Below, piece by piece: positions 1 to 12,841 of a DNA stretch of 64,000 bases. This DNA is from Glandiceps talaboti (taxonomy: Eukaryota; Hemichordata; Enteropneusta; Spengelidae): contig NC_135551.1 of NCBI RefSeq assembly GCF_964340395.1, positions 23,401,003-23,465,002 on the forward strand, in the 5' to 3' direction. The notes under the pieces are model-generated. The model saw nothing but the letters and a program-made list of their open reading frames with translations. It was not told the origin of the DNA and did no database searches. The translations under genes were made by a program, and so were the position numbers. Each line of letters opens with the position of its first letter. Within the stretch, counting starts at the first letter, position 1.

Positions 1-924
1 TATATTTGGAAGTCACTTTTTACCAAACGAAGAAATATGCTGGAATTTGACGTCAGTTCTAAATTTAGCAAATGCTTTCAAACGTTCTTATTCTGTTATT
101 GTTTTGTCGGTGTCCGATTACTTGACACCGTCTTTGGGAAACATGTTGCATGTGATATACAGCTTAATTCGTTCAGAAATAAAATAGCTGTGTGTACTGA
201 ATATAGGTTCCTAAATTATGCGCTACCACAATTGAAAACTGGCAATTATATATATAAAATCAAAGGAGATTCAATTTGCTAATGTTCTCCGAGAAGAACT
301 TCTTACAAGTATTGTTATGTTAAGAAAAACGGAAAAGCATTCTTACCTTAATATTTTCGCAGTCGCTTGTTAAATTAAGGATACCAGAGTCTGGTTCACT
401 TTGGTAACGCGCGTTCTGCTGCGCTGACTCAGAATTAAACTGTTCGTCAGTATCTCAGGTAAGAAAACTGCACACTTCCAGGGGACAGTACTCACGTTGG
501 ATCTGGGACGCTTGAATAGAGGCAAGTTTTAGTCCAGCCGAAGTAAACAGCTTTATGCAGTTATATTTTTCCAAATTGCTGTCTCCGTTGTGGATGTGGT
601 GTGCTCAGTTAACGGCGAGCACCTCCAGTGACACCGTGTATAATAAACGAAATGACGACGCGCATGCTCAGTAGCCTGTGACTCGCAGTTGCCTCACGTG
701 TCGGTTGCGTTTGCCTTAGCGGGAGTTTTAAATGGGCAACCTCCGACAATGACTCTGAAATAAACATAACGACTCTAAAACAGACAAACAAACAAACAAA
801 CATACAAATACATACATACACACATCACATCACATCACATCCATCCACCCACCCACCCATACATCCATCCATCCATCCATCCATCCATCCAGACGGACGG
901 ACGGACGGACGGACGGACATACAT

Positions 925-967
<43 letters not shown>

Positions 968-1910
968 GTTATTGCAATGATTGCATTAGATGTATAACAT
1001 TGCAACTTATATACAATATTTATTTTTCCTGAATAAGCATTGTTCAGAGGCAGTAAGTAAATGATAACACGAGTAAATAATCACACATGAAGTCTACAGT
1101 TCAAGAAGTCACTAAACTTAGTGTTTATATTTACCATGCCATACTATATATCCTTCCACGTTGTACGACCCAGACGAAACATTCTAGATATGGTTTGACT
1201 TCGAGGATGCATTAATGGGCACATCCTTTCCATTTAGTTATGTTTAGTCAATATAACAGTATATGCCCACTCATTCTGACCATGACCATGTTTGAATCAA
1301 TCGGCCTTCAAGTTGGGCTACAGGGATTTAAGTTGATCATTCTTTCATTCTGGGCCAAATTTTTCTTCACGTCTACCAGACAACCATTTTTCACACCAAA
1401 CGTTTACCTTGAAAAAAGACTGACAGGTACTGATATTATAATATTCGACAAACTAGTACACACTGCAAAAACACACTTACGTCACTCCTTCCCTGGAGAT
1501 ACGTTGCTATACTTGTTGTGAAAGCGTGTATGTTAACTTTATACATGACAAATGAACAAATATGGATACTTCAACTCTTCTTTTTGAAAAAGACCTCTGT
1601 TTTATATCATTCCTCGCTGAAATAAAATGCAAGGAATATATTTATCTAAGATGAAAAGAATGCATTAAGTTGGATATCGTTTCACTGTGTCATAAAAATG
1701 GCAAAAAAACAAAATCTATGCAAAACACAAAAACTTCAAAAGACACAAAACTAATTCAAATTGGGAAGGACAAAATACAAATGCCTGAAGTCTAATATCC
1801 TCGCTTTGGCGTGACATGGTTACTCGAAATTGCAATTATTCTCAAGAAGGGTCCTAGACTGGGAGAAGGATATGTCTAAATTACTATTTTAGTGTATTTG
1901 TCACCCCAGT
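1..1910. other. Non-coding flank downstream of the first PIDD1-like gene
   Basis: No convincing exon was found. The stretch is AT-rich, with short scattered open frames that show no domain and no paired splice signals. Its only clear structure is the compound microsatellite at about 782-968. It lies 3' of the minus-strand PIDD1-like gene and should contain that gene's 3' UTR. Confidence 0.5.
782..968. repeat. Compound tetranucleotide microsatellite
   Basis: Consecutive blocks of AAAC, CATA, CACAT, CCAT, GGAC and finally ACAG repeats. Each block differs from the next by one or two bases, as expected from stepwise slippage and point mutation. Confidence 0.95.
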
Positions 1911-2318
1911 CTAGTAAATCGTAAAATCACCGGGTTCAACGTTTATTGTCTTTATCGCCATTTGTCTACGATTGGTTATAGAAGCTCTCCGTGTGTAAAT
2001 CACCTTTTGATATGGAAGATGACTTGATCGTCTAACCCTAGCTGTACCCTTTCTCGTTGCTCTCGTGTGGGGTCGAATTGATGTCTGTGTTGATTGGTTA
2101 GTAAGAATCGGCTGAGTATCGTCTGGGAAGAGAGTAACAGAATCAAGTATTATCATTTACCCCTCTCTTTCAATTCCGCTTCATGGATTGAGGAAAGGAG
2201 AGACAGTGAAATGCTGTATTTGCTTATTTTTCTTTGGCTATTGTGAGTGTATAGAACAACATAACTGTTAACAGATGAGGAAGAAATTGGGGATCCTTAT
2301 AGCAGTGACAAAGACGAC

Positions 2319-2362
<44 letters not shown>

Positions 2363-3517
2363 TTACCACGCCCACCACCACCACGACCACTACCACCACC
2401 GGCCACCACCAATATCAACAACAACAACATTACCACTACCACCACTACCAATATCAACAACAACAACAACAACAACAACAACATTACCACCACCACCACC
2501 ACCACCACCACCACCACCACCACCACCACCAACAACAACAAAAACAACAACAACAGCAAGTTATTGAAAGGCTCACAACTCTATTAAAGCTGAGTCTTTT
2601 TAGAAAAATTATACACAAATTTAGAATGTGATAATATTGCATTTTACCAAGTAAAACAAAAACATAATTAAATCACAAGACAATTAGTCTAATATTTGGG
2701 ATCGATAAGCACGTGTTCTGTGATTCCAGGAAAGGGCGTTCCTCATTGTCGAACCAACGAGAAAACAATACAAATAATTACATAAAGTACCTACCAAGCA
2801 GTGACTCGATCGTTTGTGAAAGGTTTCGTATCTTCAGCCGTTCCAATGCATCTACCAATATCTGAACTGTTGCATCATGTCCTTCCCTTTTCTTCCATTC
2901 TGAAAACATCTGGTAGATTTGAGGGCGTAGTTTATTTGGATGAGCGACCTCTATGGCAGCAATATCTGCATCAGATAACTCTAAATATCTAGCCAGTGGT
3001 TTCCAATCCTCTGGTAAAAGCCTCTGTTCCAAAATGTTAATCGCAATTTCTAGATCTAAAAATATAATGTAAAAAAGTGCTTACTGTCATCGAAATGGAT
3101 TTTTAAAAAAGTTGTATTTAGCTACTCACTTTATGTACTTGAAATAACCAAATTGATTAATCTTTTTACAGTATCATGATGTCGTATTCTATAACTACGA
3201 TATTACTTATAAACACACAGGCACGCAAATGAATGAATGTCCGCATGCAAATGTACGTACCCAATCTGATTAAAATCTAATGTTGTGAAAGCGGATAGAT
3301 GTCTTTATTTACTTCTATTTCCATCGTTTTGTGTCATTTGTTTTGTTCCTTGCGAAGGCGGCGATCACCTTGAATAAAACATATAGACTAGACGCTTTCA
3401 TTACATTAGATTTTAATCAGATTGGTACGTATACATGTATACCTACACACCTGTCTACGTACCTAGACCTACCTACCTACCCCTCCACACACACACACAC
3501 ACTTACACACACACACA

Positions 3518-3568
<51 letters not shown>

Positions 3569-6500
3569 CCATACGCATGTATGCTAGTGTGACACTGTGT
3601 ACTTACTGTCATTACGTCTGTTTCCTCTACGTCCTGTATCTGTTTGTACGGTAGAGGATTCTACGTTCACCGACGATGGTGTACAGGGGTTTGGTTGACC
3701 ATTGACTTGTCGCTGTACATGTAAATAATTAAGCAGAAATCATTTTTTGAATGATTACACCAAGTTGTTGAATAGTATACGTAGTCGAAGCATGCATATA
3801 ACAATTAAAACTTTGATAAATATTTTGCACTTGTTACATTGAACTCTACAGGCAGCAGGCAGATCTTCCTGTATACTGGTAGTTGCTTGTAGCAACTCTT
3901 TTCAAATTACCTTACGAATTTACAAATCAAAGTGGCTATATAGCTCACCCTTGGAATCTTGAACCTTAGCGTGTCGTATTTAATAGTTCCCCCTTGTGGT
4001 CTATTAGTAGTCTTCATAAAGTCGACTTTTCCAACGTAATCTTGGGCATTTCCTAGGCCTGCAGCGCCCTCATCGTCTAACTCTACGAACAGTTGCAGGT
4101 GGTTGTCTTGTCTTGAATTGAAAGTGATGCTGTATTCCTCAGTTGTTTCCATGCCCTTACCACTAATGACGAGCGGTATGATCTGGCCCTCTGTCAACTC
4201 GAAGTCGCGAGTGTAAGGAAGTCCAATTCTCCTTGAATATCCCGTATTTTCAAGAGACTTTGTGAGATCGCTAGCCTTTTCTGTCAGTACACAGTCAACG
4301 TACAAACACTCGGGATTCTTATCGTCCTGCATAAGAATGAATTTAGCCAGCTTAGAACCCTTCCTTGCCATACTTGTAGCCTGATTGGCGATCAACCCAA
4401 CATCCATCCATGGTTCTGCTATGGACACCACCAGACGATAGCCAGATCTACGAAAAGACAATTGCGAAATATAAGCACGTACCAGACGTTAACGTGAACA
4501 AGGCGTTCTAGAAATATATGGAGATTTTTTTCCCGAACAATTACGTATTTTGACATAATGATTTGTACATAGATGCATACCCACCTTGGGAGACCATTCA
4601 TTGTGAACACAACACATCTGTCGTTGGCCATTTCAGGGTTGACTTTGTCCGTCACGTCAATCCACCGATCGTCATTGGAATCTCGAAGCACTCTTAATTG
4701 TCCACCTACAATCAGACGTTCCACTGGTGTAAAAACTCCAGCTGATTCTTGTGGTAGAGGTAAGGTGAAAGAAATTTGATTTTTTATCCCTTCATCTGCT
4801 CTTATCTCTAGTATTGTACCCAGCCTAAACGAATCTTCGGTGCAGTGGCAGACCAGTTCTGTTGCTCGCATAAGAATGTCTTCGTCAACATTGTGGAGCT
4901 ATACGGTTGTATAAAAGCATAAATATAATTTGTACAGAGGATGCAAAGTCATAGTTTTGAAATTGATTGGGTTGGCGTGGTGTGTGCGGTAGGTGGATAA
5001 TGACAATTGTACTATCAGCAGCGTTCTGATTTTAGGGGCCACTGCTGTTCGTTTAATGATTTCTTGCAATTCACTTTTGCTATCCACAACAACCATACGT
5101 ACCCTGAACGAATTTATAGCAAATGTATTAAAACAACAAATAAAACTAAACAAACCTGAACCAAAGCAGATCATAATAAACAAAAACCAAAGAAAATTAA
5201 ACCCATCCAACCCAACCAGACCCGATCCGACCCGACCCGACCCAAGTAAACAAAACCAGACCAGACCAGACCAGACCAGACCACGAGACCAACCAGACCA
5301 GACCAGACTAGACCAGACTAGACTAGACTAGACTAGACTAGACTAGACTAGGCTAGACTAGACCACAAGACCAGACCAGACCAGACCAGACCAGACCAGA
5401 CCAGACTAGATTAGACTAGACTAGACTAGGCTAGACTAGACCAGACCACGAGACCAGACCAGACCAGACTAGACTAGAGTAGACTAGACTAGACCAGACC
5501 AGACCAGATCAGACTAGACCAAACAAGACCAGACCAGACCAGACCAAACCAAACCAAACCAAACCAAACCAAAACACACAAAATCAAAGCAGATGTAGAC
5601 CAAAACAGAACAAATTAGAATAGACCAAATCAAATCAAAACACATCAGAAGAAAAAGTCATAAAAACAGAAAACATAAGTTTTACCTGAATTGTGAGTAT
5701 TATCCAGTTGTTATTCTCGCAAGATCTCGTCGAATCCACCACAACGTGATTATGATGGCACGAAATATTCAGCGTGTCGATGCCTGCCAATGAAACTGTA
5801 AATTGATGTTTCCTGGGTCTGGACACAGGTACAGCATTCGAGAAATGTTCTATTTCTGCCGACAGGATGTTGCCGTTCTGTAAAACGAAAAATAACACCA
5901 GCCAGGTTTACATTACATTTCAGAGATCACATCTCGAATATTCAACAAAAATGATAACATATCAAAGTGATGATGATGAAACGAATGAATAATTTTATTA
6001 TAGATTATTATATTCTCCTCTGAATTTTCTCACTAGCACAATTTAGCTAACCGTTGAATTAAGCTGTAAATTACTTGGAACAATTCAACCACAGTTTACT
6101 AAGAAATGCGAAAAATGGACGTTGAAACTTTTTCGATCATTTCTGCGAGGCCAGGTACGTACGTACCTGAACAGTCGTTATATCTTGCCATCGTTTGGCG
6201 CCCTCTGTAGTTCTCACCACTACTTCTCGTGTCAAGTCTTCTAAATCTTCGTTGCACTGGAAATTGAACATGATTGGTTTATGGAAGCAGTAACCATCAG
6301 GACCAAAATCCAGGAAGTCACCAAGGAGACACTCGTGATCCTTAAGCGTCATCGTATAGCATGGTGTTTCAACGACTTCTGCCGTGATATTCACTGCCTG
6401 CTTGACGGCGTTAGGTGGAATCATAAATGACATGTTGGACGATAAATCTGAGCAACCTGGGTGATAAAGTATACATTTTTGCACATTTGGTTGATAATAT

Positions 6501-9500
6501 GTACATCTCTGCTAACAGTTGACGTTACTGTTAGCAGAGATGACGGCATACTATGGATTTCTTCGACATTTTGATATATGTGTACTAATAATTAAAATCG
6601 TTATACACGCCATCACACTGTAAACTTGTGTGTTACGCCTAAATACCAGACTTGAGTTCGGCCAAGCCCCAGCACTAATTGGTGGTTACTTGTGCTTCAA
6701 CAAGCAGAATTCAGTGATTTTATATCATAGCAAAAATTTCAACAAAAAGTGATAAACCCAGCTTAACAAGTTTAACCAACTCCAAACGCCACTCTCTACT
6801 CACCTGACAATTTGGTTTTACACTAACAACAACTCGATCGCCTCTTTTCAGAGCAAGGTCAGAGTCCTCTTCTGCAACAAAGAAAAATTATACTATAATT
6901 CCGATAATTTTCAATTGTGTATGCGTTCATCGCATTCTGGTTTACTTAGTAATTACCGGTGCCTCAAGAGGTCTGGAGATTTTACAACTATATGTATTTC
7001 ATTATTAGCCAAATGGTACAGATATCACTCCATTTTATTGACGGGTTACTAATTCCCTGTGTTGACTACACAATATTTCATTTTGCATAAAGCCGTATAA
7101 CACACCAATGTCAAAGGTCATTTATAAGCTGGCAAAGATTGACCTTTACAATTAGTTTCCAGAATTGCAATAAAGCTGAGTATTAAATATCGGTACTTAA
7201 AACGGTAAACAACGTTTTTATCTTATTGCACACGACTATACGAGGAGCTGAACAAATTGAAATCAGTCCTCTAAATGTTTATGTTACTTCTGACTTCATG
7301 CACCACAGTGACGTGGCTTGACCAGTATACAATAAATATTTTCGCTGTCATGCCTCTACATTGTACAATGGACCACTTGAACTTTAAGGAATTCGCTCTT
7401 AAAGCTTCGCTCAGGTTTATACCTTAAAAGAGGATTTAAGCTCTGCCCCGTTGGACTAAACTGATCCCTTCAATGTTACATTTCTGTTATTTAGATTTCT
7501 CTCTAAACGTACACAATGAATTCATCGAGTGGCTAAAATATCCATTGAAAACCATTGATTATAAGAGTCAAAAGCTCCTCTGAATAATTCGTCGGAAACA
7601 CAGTATATCTTTCTTTATCTTAGTATCAATTTGACTTCAAGCGTTTTTCAATATGTTCTGTAATTAATTTCTATATATACTGCAAAGTTTCGCATTTTTA
7701 CTTTTTTCTTGTATATTTATTTTGTCACAGTCACAGATTTAACTAGTTCAGATCGAACTTTTGCTGTGGTCTTCACCAGATATATTATCCTGATAATTTC
7801 TTTGAAATCCACATCATTTTATTCTTTTTTATTTGTATCTGGTGAATTAAAAAAAACATGGAGTCTCTATGCCTTTTCAAAAGAGCCATACAAAAGAACA
7901 TTCATAATTAATCACTTGAGCTCGCGTTATTCTAGAAATGTATGTAGTCCTCTCAACATAATCCCCAGCTTTAGTCCAGAATGCATAGTGACCCCAATTA
8001 TTATGACATTGTCTAAAGTTTATTGACCTTTAAATGAGAGCATAATTTGCATAAAAATAATCAAATTTATTATAATTACGAATATGTTCAGTAACACTTC
8101 AGTAACACTTCTATTAGATCAAAGCAGTAAATGTTGTTGCCATGGTTTCTTCTGATTTGGAAAACTGTTGATATGGGAAGAGTAGATTTAAACTTTGTTT
8201 TATCTGATCTGAAGACATGATGTGGTTATCTTTCCGTTGGGTCTAATTTCTTTTGTAATTTGAATGGAATCTGAATGGATTATTTCAATTCGAACTGACA
8301 TACATTTAAATACATGACAACCCAAATTAAACTTTGATATTTTACTTGAACATTTGTATGTGGCATACATCTACTCAACAGTTTAGTTTGTGCTGCGTAT
8401 ATGACGAGTACACACAAAATCAGATTTGATTGTGACAACCACCATGAAAAGCGCCTATATCAATTTATCCCACATATTCGATACGTGTGTATAATTGTGC
8501 AATTTCCACATCAACCTTTGATCTATACCACCGCGTTATTGACTTGTTATATACTGTTAAATCGATTGCCTGGCGGCATTCCAAACTTGACTACCGATTA
8601 CACAGTTGTGTGTGTTAGGCCGTTTTATATACGTGGCTGCCATTCGACGTGTTTACCATGCAATCAATAAATCATTGGTTAGGGTACATACCTATGGACT
8701 GTAGTGTAGTTGGATCTAAGTACGACCCCTGTTAGAGATCGCCCGACAAATAGTTGATCAAAGCTCTATGATAACATTCTGTTTGGATTTTTTATAATTA
8801 ATCACCGAAAACAACTATATTCTAACAGGTGTTGAACGGACTACGGTCTATTAATAACGATCATGCAATTCTAATATATGTCATTTCTATGGGTGAACCA
8901 TGGATCAGCAAATAATTTTCATATACTAATTCCAACATCATAATGTTACTTGAGTGTGAGTAAAGTTTCCTAAAAGGTATATATTTTTGACCAATTTAGT
9001 CATTGAAAGTTTGATCTTGACCTTCAAGATGGACAGTCATACTGTCCACCAGTCTTAAATACCAATATCAATATATTCCTGAAGTTGGCCGAACAATGCC
9101 AGACTTCTCTCGAAATAACAAATTTGGGTTGTTAAAAATTGGAATGAACAGGTGACAGATTATTCTTCAGTAGAAATTAATAAGTAAATGTATTGTACAT
9201 GTATTTAAAAATCAAATCAAATCAATTGGAATCTGGTCATTACATTCTATAAAGTCCATAAATTCTAAATTTTGTATAGACAATAAAATAAATACGAACC
9301 ACTTTCTCGAGGTGTTGGCAGAGATGGATTAAGTTTCTCTTCCGTGGTTTTCTTCATCTCGTAACTTCTGATAGCATCAATGCCTTTATCACAGATTTCG
9401 AGTGGCGGCTGTTGCAAAGGATTTTCCTTCAACCCCAGCACTTTTAAATTCTTCAGGGATGTTGCAAGTTCTCTTGGAAGACTTTTAAGTTTATTGTATG

Positions 9501-10020
9501 AAGCCTGGAGAGTTTTCAGTTTTTCCAACTGACATACACTGTCCGGGAGAATTTCAAGTTCGTTGTAGCTGACGTCCAGCATTTCAAGTTCCACCAACTT
9601 GGAAATTGCATTCGGAAGGAAACGTATCCTGTTGTGTGATATGTGTATTTCTTTCATACTACTCAGCTGTGGTGAACAGAGCTGAACAGGAAAATCGATA
9701 AACGCATTCCACCCTAGGCAGATTCTTCGTAGGTTTGCTAGCTTCATGACAGCTGAGGGAAGGGTATCTATCTGATTACCGTCGAAGTCAATTGTCCGAA
9801 GTTTCGGAAACTCGCAAATAATTTCTGGAAACTCGTCAAATTTGTTGTTGCTTACTTTGACATGTTCAAGTTCCTTTAGTCCTTTCATTTCAGATGGTAA
9901 ACTTGACATCATGTTGACCGCCATGTCGAGTTTCCGTATTGCTGTCTCTCTGGTTAGATGTGGCGGAAATGAATATAACTTCATATTGCTGAGATCAACT
10001 TCGGAACTTCCTTCCGCCAT
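1911..10020 (-). CDS. PIDD1-like protein: LRR - ZU5 - ZU5 - UPA - Death (nine exons)
   Basis: Exons in transcript order: 10020-9303, 6871-6804, 6511-6167 (start uncertain), 5877-5686, 4898-4585, 4447-3949, 3712-3607, 3049-2795, 2122-1911. Phases agree throughout and give about 902 aa; human PIDD1 is about 910. Residues 1-239 are leucine-rich repeats closed by a cap reading NPLQQPPLEIC. Residues 262-441 form the first ZU5-type module and contain the motif EIEHFS, the self-cleavage motif of PIDD1. Residues 441-545 are a second ZU5-like module with LRDSNDDRWIDVT. Residues 545-712 resemble the UPA domain and end in RFKIPR. A Ser/Thr-rich linker, a Death domain (about 750-830, WKPLARYLELSDADIAAIE) and a basic tail follow. 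Known for the family: PIDD1 is a cytosolic and nuclear scaffold that recruits RAIDD/caspase-2 or RIP1/NEMO. Start chosen at ATG 10020 because it matches the paralogue (MAE versus MAD). The start of exon 3 is the weak point. Confidence 0.88.
2318..2555. repeat. (CAA)n/(CAC)n trinucleotide tract
   Basis: Long interrupted CAA and CAC repeats. Open frames through it encode only Asn/Thr/His/Gln runs or, on the other strand, Leu/Val runs. It lies in the last intron of the minus-strand PIDD1-like gene, so I do not treat it as coding. Confidence 0.95.
3261..3424. mobile_element. MITE-like element with about 32-bp terminal inverted repeats
   Basis: CAATCTGATTAAAATCTAAT begins the left end (about 3262-3292) and its reverse complement closes the right end (about 3391-3423). 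Sequence resembling TACGTA flanks both ends, a possible target duplication, although its own palindromy makes the edge ambiguous. No coding capacity. It lies between the linker and Death exons of the PIDD1-like gene. Related ends occur at about 50.64, 51.0 and 63.73 kb. Confidence 0.7.
3487..3567. repeat. (CA)n microsatellite
   Basis: An almost pure CA dinucleotide run, interrupted by a few T substitutions, in an intron of the PIDD1-like gene. Confidence 0.95.
5205..5575. repeat. Pentanucleotide satellite (ACCAG / ACTAG / ACCAA variants)
   Basis: About 370 bp of five-base units: CCGAC, then CCAGA, then CTAGA, and at the end CCAAA. A block of CCAGA followed by CTAGA recurs at least twice, so there is a higher-order unit of roughly 100 bp. 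It lies in the intron between exons 4 and 5 of the PIDD1-like gene. Confidence 0.92.
5839..5847 (-). other. HFS self-cleavage motif, first ZU5 module (2-10 kb gene)
   Basis: Codons for His-Phe-Ser in the context EIEHFSNAVPVSRP. In PIDD1 the peptide bond before this serine is cut autocatalytically (Ser446 in human). All three residues are intact here, so self-processing into an LRR half and a UPA-Death half is expected by analogy. Confidence 0.75.
6504..6542. repeat. Perfect 15-bp inverted repeat with 9-nt loop
   Basis: CATCTCTGCTAACAG at 6504-6518 and its exact reverse complement at 6528-6542, loop TTGACGTTA. It sits at the 5' edge of exon 3 of the PIDD1-like gene. The only phase-compatible acceptor found (GTTAG before 6511) lies inside one arm. 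Confidence 0.9.
6872..9302 (-). other. Large intron after the LRR exon, nothing recognised
   Basis: About 2.4 kb of AT-rich sequence between the LRR exon and the small second exon. Open frames at about 7.7-8.0 and 8.4-8.7 kb have no family resemblance and no flanking splice signals. I see no structured repeat. Confidence 0.5.
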
Positions 10021-12690
10021 CTTGACCAGTATGATTGAAAGGGTGCTATGCCGTTGATCAGTTGAATCTCTGTCATTAGGAAAACAAACAATGTCGCATA
10101 AAATCAAAGAAGTTACTCAAACACCATGTAAACTTGGTATAAACTTAAGCTCGGGTCTAACAACTGTTGTTGTTCTTTTGCTACTTTGCGAGCATCACAC
10201 GACAATGCGGCGAAATTTCTACTTTAGCATGTCCTTGACGATAATTTGTTGTGTATTGTACATGTCGCAGCAAGACCACTATTGGTGCAGATGTAAGACA
10301 TACAAGTAAATGGAACCCAAATACGTACTTATTCACGTTCTACAGCTACACTGTGTTATAGAGCATCCGATGTACCACGTTGCAATCACAATTTACAATA
10401 AAATCCATATTCTAATAATAGTCCTTTTATTCACATTAACTCAGCTACATTTCAAATGACTACAGATCAAGTTTATGTTTATTTATGTATGAGTTCGAAA
10501 GCGGCAAATAGAAGTAGCGTATACAATGTTAATTATTCTCTCACTTCGATCTTAAAGTTTAAACTTTTTTTTTCTTCAAATTACTCCGAGCTGTCGTACT
10601 CTGACGTCAATGATAATTTGATAGTATGCATCCATATGGCATATATATCTGGTCTCCCTGTCTCGAAAATCACACAGCTATTGTCATTAGCCTAAAAGTT
10701 AATTCACCAGGTGTTTATATACAACTGCAAAAGTCTGATAAATACCTACATACTTCATAACATAAGAGTTGTAAGTTGTTGTCTCACCTCTAATTATCGG
10801 TTTTTCGTTTGAACCGTCACCCCTGTTCGGATAAAACTTGACGACCTCAACAACATGTCCTCGACTGAACCACAGCAACTCAGAGTACAATAGTGTTGGA
10901 CTACCCTTAAATCATATCATTATATAGTCATAGTTATGTGGTTAGCGTGACATGCCTGGTTAATAATCATCTTAAAATGCACACGTTGCCATGGAAATAC
11001 AGGCATTTAACCTCCAGTATTGACAGTGTTTCGTTGTTTGGTATCTTAGGGAATTCCCAGTATCCAATTGTATGACTTAAAATTCCAAATATAGAACACT
11101 TAATTACTTAAGAACATTACAGTTTTTTCAATTAGCGAATTGGTTTGAAGTATAAAGAAACGCCGCAATATTACAGCTGGACATATATTGATCATGTTAC
11201 AGAAACTTTTTGAGGAACAAATTCTTTGCAGAATTGTTTATCCTGATATATTGGGATTTGTTAAAATTAGTTATCAACATTTATACTTTATAAGTTGATC
11301 CTTATCTGATAAGATTAATTACAAAGGTGAAATTCATGTGCAAACAAATGTTTCTGCTTGTATCAGCATAAGTTTGTACAGTCTGAAAATAGGTAAGTTC
11401 ATCAACGAACAATAACAAGGCTATCACTGTTATAATCTTTGACCTACATACTTCTGTAGTGGTGATGCAGTACATACCATACCAACACGGACAGCAATGT
11501 GAGCCTAAATGCATGACATACAGTACATGTAAGTGGCTATAAAAATTTAGTAGGGTGAGCATCAAAGAACGAGCCTTAGACTCCGCCCAAAATAATCTAT
11601 CATAAATTATATACTCTCTATCCCTAATATGCCGTTAAGTACCTTACATGTAGAACATCTAGCTCTCTTGTGCATTTGATATGAAGAAGTTTGACATTTG
11701 GAAAGAGGATGGTTCGAATTTTAATCGAGTCATGATCAACCAAAATGGTCTAGAACTTCGGAAAACTTTGCCTGTAGGGTATTTCATTTCGATGTAGGCA
11801 ACAGTCGATGGCGCCACTTATCTCAAAAATGACATTTATTCCATGAGAAGTGAAAACAAAATATGCAAGAAATTCTGGTGCGGGCCATGGAAATAGATCC
11901 CTGGAAACTAATCGAAGTTCATGGATCAGACATGTAAATTGAAGGTAAATTCACACGGTTCAATTGCAGATGAAGTTGGTGCCACAAACGTCTGCATCTT
12001 ACATTCTGTCATTGTTGACAAATACTTGATGTAATTTGCATTGTTTGGCTAGTATCAGTCTCATGTTGACGATAAGTTGATAATTATGTAGTATTTAGTT
12101 GGACCAACTACGTGCAGTCAAGGGTACACATCGACCAAGGTCTAGAACAACAACTAGCCATTCACTAATTGCAATATATTATCCTTAACTTATAATACCT
12201 ATACACAATGTCTCGATGAACATTAGTTTCAGGGACACTCTAATTGATTATTTCACCAGTGTGTGGGGATTACATAAGCTTACATTGTTACAAACTGTGT
12301 GTAAAATAATAAAATTATGATATAAGTGATTGGTAAACTTTCATCTTACCCTTATCCTGGCAAATTCCTACACCATAACTACACATAAACAGTAAGTACA
12401 TTTATTTGTGCCTGAAACATCTTCTCGAAAGTTGTTGTGATGTCAAAAGGACAGAGAATGAAAACACTGGATCATTAGCCTTGAATCACAGTAGCATGAG
12501 GGCGCTCTATTGCGTCAGAGTGGCCCCTTGGTCAGGGAAAGGAAACGCATATTGTCTAACCTCTCCCGAAGACGTAATTCACCTCAGGAACTATTCTTTG
12601 TACGATCTTATACGTGTTTGGTGTTGTTAATTAGTTGGAACATTATATGAAGAAGTTAATTAAGATTGTAATCACCAGCCATCATAATTT

Positions 12691-12753
12691 GTATGTATGT
12701 ATGTATGTATGTATGTATGTATGTATGTATGTATGTATGTATGTATGTATGTA

Positions 12754-12840
<87 letters not shown>
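12691..12840. repeat. (TATG)n followed by (TG)n microsatellite
   Basis: About 70 bp of TATG units pass directly into about 80 bp of TG dinucleotides. Long open frames on both strands here are artefacts of the repeat. Confidence 0.96.

Positions 12841-12841
<1 letters not shown>

Noticed and set aside
2224-2631. Overlapping open frames of 111 and 118 codons on both strands
   Set aside because: They are produced by the CAA/CAC repeat and encode only homopolymer-like runs within an intron.
10699-10890. Minus-strand exon-like frame with RGHVVEVVKFYPN and a GTGAGA donor
   Set aside because: It loosely resembles the small second exon of the PIDD1-like genes, but it lies upstream of an LRR exon that already has its own start, and no acceptor fits the frame.
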